Assembly: GCA_035543015.1 (NCBI GenBank)
Contig: DATKKG010000031.1
Location: forward strand, 1 to 19,329
Direction: 5' to 3'
Length of the DNA stretch: 19,329 nt
From: DATKKG01 sp035543015
GTDB lineage: Archaea > Thermoproteota > Nitrososphaeria > Conexivisphaerales > DTJL01
A program made the position numbers and the translations under genes. Shown piece after piece: positions 12,609 through 19,329 of the stretch; position 1 is the stretch's first letter; each line of letters begins with the position of its first letter. The notes below the pieces were generated by a model. That model was given only the letters and a program-made list of their open reading frames with translations. It was not told the origin of the DNA and did not search any database.

Positions 12609-13703
12609 TCAAGCGTCCTGGCCAACGGGTTTCAACTCGGATTCTCTTTGCAGAAGGCTCTTCTTCCTTTCCAAGCCCCATCTGTAACCTCCCAGGCTCC
12701 CGTCTTTTCGGACGACTCGATGACATGGGATGATGAGGGCCACGGGGTTTGCGGCACAGGCGTTGGCCACGGCCCTTACAGCAGAGGGAGAGCCGATCTT
12801 CACGGCTATCTCGCCATAGGTCGCGGTCGTGCCGTAGGGGATCCTCTGAAGCTCCTTCCAGACACGATACTGGAGGGAGGTCGCCCTGATGTCAAGAGGA
12901 AGGCTCGAGAGGTCGACCTTGTCCGGGCCGTCAAGGTATCGTAGGACGCTGCCAAGATGGGTGGACAGGAGCCCGTCATCACTAACAAGGACCGCCTTGG
13001 GGAACTCGAGGGAGAGGTAGCCGAGCGACTCCTTCTCGGAGCTCCCGATGTTCACCGTGCAGACGCCGTCCTGCGTGCATCCGACCAACACCCAGCCCAA
13101 GCTCGACTTGGCTGTAGCGAAGCGGATGAGCTTGCCGGAACCCCCGCTCTTGTATTCGCCAGGCCTCATCCCCAGCTTGGTCCGCCCTTCTGTGTACAGC
13201 CAGCCTGTCGAGCTATGACCCGAGGAGTAGGTGGACCTCCGGACCGATTGACCGTCCCTCAGCATGAACTTGGCGTTGCTCAACTGCAGCTTCTGGCTGT
13301 ACTGCTTAGGAGTCATGCCCAAAGCGCGTTTGAAGATGCGCTGAAGGTGGAAGGGGCTCACTGCCAGGGCGCTTCCCAACATCTTCAGGGTCACCAAGCC
13401 GTCCTGGTGGCTTTCAAGGTAGGAGCAGGCGTCCTGGACAAGCCTGTTCGTTGGGTTTACAGACGCGTCATCATCGGGTTTGCAGCGCCTGCAGGCACGG
13501 AAACCGGAGGCCTCGGCTTCCCTCGGGCCCGGGAAGAACACCACTCTGTCCCTTCGGGGCCTGCGAGAGGGACAGGACGGCCGGCAGTAGATGCGCGTGG
13601 AAATGGCTCCAAAAACGAACTTGTCGTCGTAGTGACGGTCTCTGTTCTCGACGGCGTGCCAGGCGTCTGGTTCTGTGATGCCGGGGATGTTCAAGGACTC
13701 CAC
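12609..13703 (-). CDS. ada: Ada: methylphosphotriester sensor, AraC-type HTH and O6-alkylguanine-DNA methyltransferase
   Basis: The product is 364 aa from the chosen start, with the full three-part E. coli Ada layout. The N-terminal zinc domain has RIYCRPSCPSRRPR and GFRACRRCKP: the first Cys (C40) matches the methyl-accepting C38 of E. coli Ada, with the other three cysteines as zinc ligands. Next comes an AraC-type helix-turn-helix region (about 85-185; SPFHLQRIFKRALGMTPKQY). The C-terminal methyltransferase has IPYGTTATYGEIA and the active-site PCHRVV (C327) followed by GGYRWGLERK. It repairs alkylated DNA and, in bacteria, uses self-methylation to activate its regulon. GTG 13703 lies about 8 nt after the start predicted from the TATA box at 13732-13740; TTG 13694 and TTG 13763 are alternatives. 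The full architecture is mainly bacterial, so gene transfer is likely. Confidence 0.93.
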   Translation of the reverse strand: MESLNIPGITEPDAWHAVENRDRHYDDKFVFGAISTRIYCRPSCPSRRPRRDRVVFFPGPREAEASGFRACRRCKPDDDASVNPTNRLVQDACSYLESHQDGLVTLKMLGSALAVSPFHLQRIFKRALGMTPKQYSQKLQLSNAKFMLRDGQSVRRSTYSSGHSSTGWLYTEGRTKLGMRPGEYKSGGSGKLIRFATAKSSLGWVLVGCTQDGVCTVNIGSSEKESLGYLSLEFPKAVLVSDDGLLSTHLGSVLRYLDGPDKVDLSSLPLDIRATSLQYRVWKELQRIPYGTTATYGEIAVKIGSPSAVRAVANACAANPVALIIPCHRVVRKDGSLGGYRWGLERKKSLLQRESELKPVGQDA

Positions 13704-13731
13704 CCGAGATTGACCTTCCCGCCTCCACCGC

Positions 13732-13740
13732 ATTAATAGC
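13732..13740 (-). promoter_or_regulatory. TATA box of ada
   Basis: The minus strand reads GCTATTAAT. It predicts a start near 13711 and so favours GTG 13703 or TTG 13694 over the far upstream TTG 13763. Confidence 0.45.
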
Positions 13741-13780
13741 TTGTCTCCGATTGTTGCCGTCAAAACAGCGGCCGGCGCCT

Positions 13781-13793
13781 CAATAATTATTAG
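13781..13793. promoter_or_regulatory. Palindromic A/T box between ada and the VOC gene
   Basis: AATAATTATT (13782-13791) is a perfect 10-bp palindrome. For the VOC gene it predicts a start near 13812 with a leader of about 17 nt. In the other direction it could serve a second, upstream ada start. Confidence 0.45.
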
Positions 13794-13828
13794 ATGGATT
13801 CTCCGGCTAGCTCACTGGGGGCCTGTGA

Positions 13829-14170
13829 TTGATTAAGGAAATAGGTTCGATGGCCATCGTCGTCAAAGACTCTGATGCGGCCAAGGAATGGTATGTGGAG
13901 AAGTTGGGCTTCGAGGTGAAGTCCGAGAAGGGACACTGGTTGACCGTTGCCCCGAAGGGTAGCAAGGGGCCGGTGTTACACCTCTGCAAGACCACGCCGC
14001 TTGAGGAAGGCAATACCGGCATCCTCTTCCGGGTGGACGATTTGAACAAGACGTACGAGGAACTGGCCAAGAAGGGCGTCAAGTTCACGCACCCGCCAAA
14101 GGACGAAGGATGGGGCGCTTTCGCCATGTTCGCCGATCCTGATGGGAACGTCTTCTGGCTAGAGGAATAG
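13829..14170 (+). CDS. VOC (glyoxalase/bleomycin-resistance fold) family protein
   Basis: The product is 113 aa, a single VOC domain with two beta-alpha-beta-beta-beta units: SMAIVVKDSDAAKEWYVEKLGFEV at the start and ILFRVDDLNKTYEELAKKGVKF ... FADPDGNVFWLEE at the end. The family includes glyoxalase I, dioxygenases and drug-binding proteins. The first metal-ligand His usual at the start (as in DHVAIVV) is replaced by Ser (GSMAIVV), while H72 region (HLCK) and the final Glu residues remain, so metal binding and catalysis are uncertain. TTG 13829 gives the usual MIKEIG start; ATG 13850 would cut into the first strand. It is divergent from ada, which may mean shared regulation in chemical stress, but that is inference. 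Confidence 0.85.
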   Translation: MIKEIGSMAIVVKDSDAAKEWYVEKLGFEVKSEKGHWLTVAPKGSKGPVLHLCKTTPLEEGNTGILFRVDDLNKTYEELAKKGVKFTHPPKDEGWGAFAMFADPDGNVFWLEE

Positions 14171-14198
14171 ATCAGCTATCCACCTGAGGGCCGACGTC

Positions 14199-14396
14199 TT
14201 GGAGAGAAGGCCTGGCTTCTCCTCCGTCGCGCGGGAGCGGAAAGTCTTCTTTGCTGACGGGAGGTGGCTTCGGACCGGGGAATGCGACGATCAGGCGCAC
14301 GTTACGCGCACGGAGTACAGGGCGTATTATCGTCGCGCGAATCCCGCCTGTATGAAACAATGGTATGAAGACTACGAAGGCGAAGAGACGGGATAG
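14199..14396 (+). CDS. Possible small protein, 65 aa
   Basis: The open frame follows the VOC gene by 28 nt on the same strand. It starts at TTG and ends at TAG, 70 nt before the rRNA processing stem. Its translation is rich in Arg, Trp and Tyr in the middle, with two Cys (C29, C51) and an acidic tail EDYEGEETG. About two thirds of its codons end in G or C, close to its neighbours. I recognise no family. The protein-like sequence and position favour a real gene, but the absence of ATG and of a visible ribosome binding site leaves it unsure. Confidence 0.4.
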   Translation: MERRPGFSSVARERKVFFADGRWLRTGECDDQAHVTRTEYRAYYRRANPACMKQWYEDYEGEETG

Positions 14397-14465
14397 GCGT
14401 GGTGTGTGTCCAGAATCTGTTCCCAAGCTCGAGGCTAGGACGAGATGAAATGATGTCAAGAATGG

Positions 14466-14528
14466 CGTTAAACACCGTGTATAGGAAGATTGCGCCCTTA
14501 TGTATCGCCCCTTAATGATGGGCGTGTT
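14466..14528 (-). other. 23S rRNA 3' processing strand with bulge-helix-bulge
   Basis: This is the 3' half of the pre-23S stem. Read on the minus strand, ACGCCCATC, then GGGGCGATACAT, AAGG, GCGC, the bulge AATC, and TTCCTATACAC pair in order with the strand upstream of 23S at 17571-17627. GCGC (14492-14495) is the central 4-bp helix of the BHB motif cut by the splicing endonuclease. T-rich sequence beyond it (14440-14465) may serve as the terminator. Confidence 0.8.
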
Positions 14529-17570
<3,042 letters not shown>

Positions 17571-17580
<10 letters not shown>

Positions 17581-17766
17581 TCGGGAGCAATACATTAAGG
17601 CTTGCGCGTTCCTATACACGGCGTTAATCGCGGACAGACCCTGAGGGCCTTCCGCTACGCCCTTCACCCGACATCATGGCAGATGCCGAGTTGCATCTTA
17701 ACAGAGCAAATGAGTTGCGGGCTCTTCTTCGCAGCCAACAGCGCCGTTGACTCCTACGTGTTTCGT
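17571..17766 (-). other. 16S-23S spacer carrying both processing strands, no tRNA
   Basis: Read 5' to 3' on the minus strand, the spacer starts with the anti-SD hairpin (17751-17771). The 16S 3' processing strand follows (17711-17743, containing GCGA at 17729-17732 and the bulge AGA). Then comes a short unpaired stretch, and finally the 23S 5' processing strand (17577-17627), with helix GCGC (17604-17607) and 3-nt bulge AAG (17601-17603). The common archaeal spacer tRNA-Ala is absent. Confidence 0.8.

Positions 17767-17771
<5 letters not shown>
17751..17771 (-). other. Hairpin covering the anti-Shine-Dalgarno end of pre-16S
   Basis: The minus strand reads CTCCTACG-AAACA-CGTAGGAG, a perfect 8-bp stem with a 5-nt loop. 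Five of the six bases of the CCTCCT anti-SD core (17767-17772) are in the stem. Confidence 0.7.
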
Positions 17772-19266
<1,495 letters not shown>

Positions 19267-19329
19267 CGGGAGAACGACGCTATTGGCTATTGCGAGAAGC
19301 ACGCAACTCAAATGCTCAGATTCAATCCT
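19267..19329 (-). other. 16S rRNA 5' leader with bulge-helix-bulge processing strand
   Basis: On the minus strand the leader has GAGC, GAGTTGCG, TCGC, the bulge AAT and AGCCAATAGCG. These pair with CGCTGTTGGCT, GCGA, the bulge AGA, CGCAACTC and GCTC in the spacer (17707-17743). The 4-bp helix TCGC/GCGA with 3-nt bulges on opposite strands is the BHB form; one C-A mismatch lies next to the AGA bulge. Confidence 0.75.

Overview
The window is a 19.3 kb piece of a GC-rich archaeal chromosome. The 16S rRNA on the minus strand carries archaeal signatures and, compared from memory, resembles the Nitrososphaeria (Thaumarchaeota, phylum Thermoproteota). Other archaeal marks are a hypusine-type translation factor aIF-5A, an intron-containing tRNA-His, A/T-rich TATA boxes about 25 nt upstream of many start codons, and bulge-helix-bulge processing stems around both large rRNAs. 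No ammonia-oxidation gene is present, so a non-nitrifying lineage (for example group 1.1c) is possible but not shown.

Layout. 1-780: tail of an unknown gene, then a secreted cupredoxin-fold protein with a PEF-type C-terminal sorting signal and a degenerate copper site. 877-2891 (minus): a two-gene ABC-2 exporter, divergent from a SAM-dependent methyltransferase (3040-3861). 4087-4479 (minus): aIF-5A. 4669-4756: tRNA-His with a 16-nt intron. 5063-7491: the 5-oxoprolinase genes pxpA and a fused pxpB-pxpC, overlapping by GTGA, followed by a small unknown gene. 7899-10917 (minus): a copper-homeostasis cluster of Lrp-TRASH regulator, YHS-domain Cu+ P1B-ATPase and HMA chaperone, with shared GTAAAG inverted repeats in both upstream regions. 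11166-12549 (minus): low-molecular-weight tyrosine phosphatase and a DMT transporter. 12609-13703 (minus): a full-length Ada-type DNA alkylation repair protein/regulator, unusual for an archaeon, divergent from a VOC-fold protein and a small ORF. 14529-19266 (minus): 23S and 16S rRNA, transcribed 16S then 23S, with no tRNA in the spacer and no adjacent 5S.

How the parts work together. The copper cluster reads as a self-contained sense, capture and export unit, in which three different cysteine-containing metal-binding folds (TRASH, YHS, HMA) serve three proteins. PxpA and PxpBC should form an ATP-dependent 5-oxoprolinase that returns pyroglutamate to glutamate. Many genes appear to start with TTG or GTG a few bases after the expected transcription start, so largely leaderless mRNAs are likely. 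The ncRNA part is unusually readable: BHB motifs can be folded by eye for 16S, 23S and tRNA-His, and a perfect 8-bp hairpin covers the anti-Shine-Dalgarno end of the 16S precursor. I found no CRISPR array, transposase, IS element, integrase or clear new defence system.
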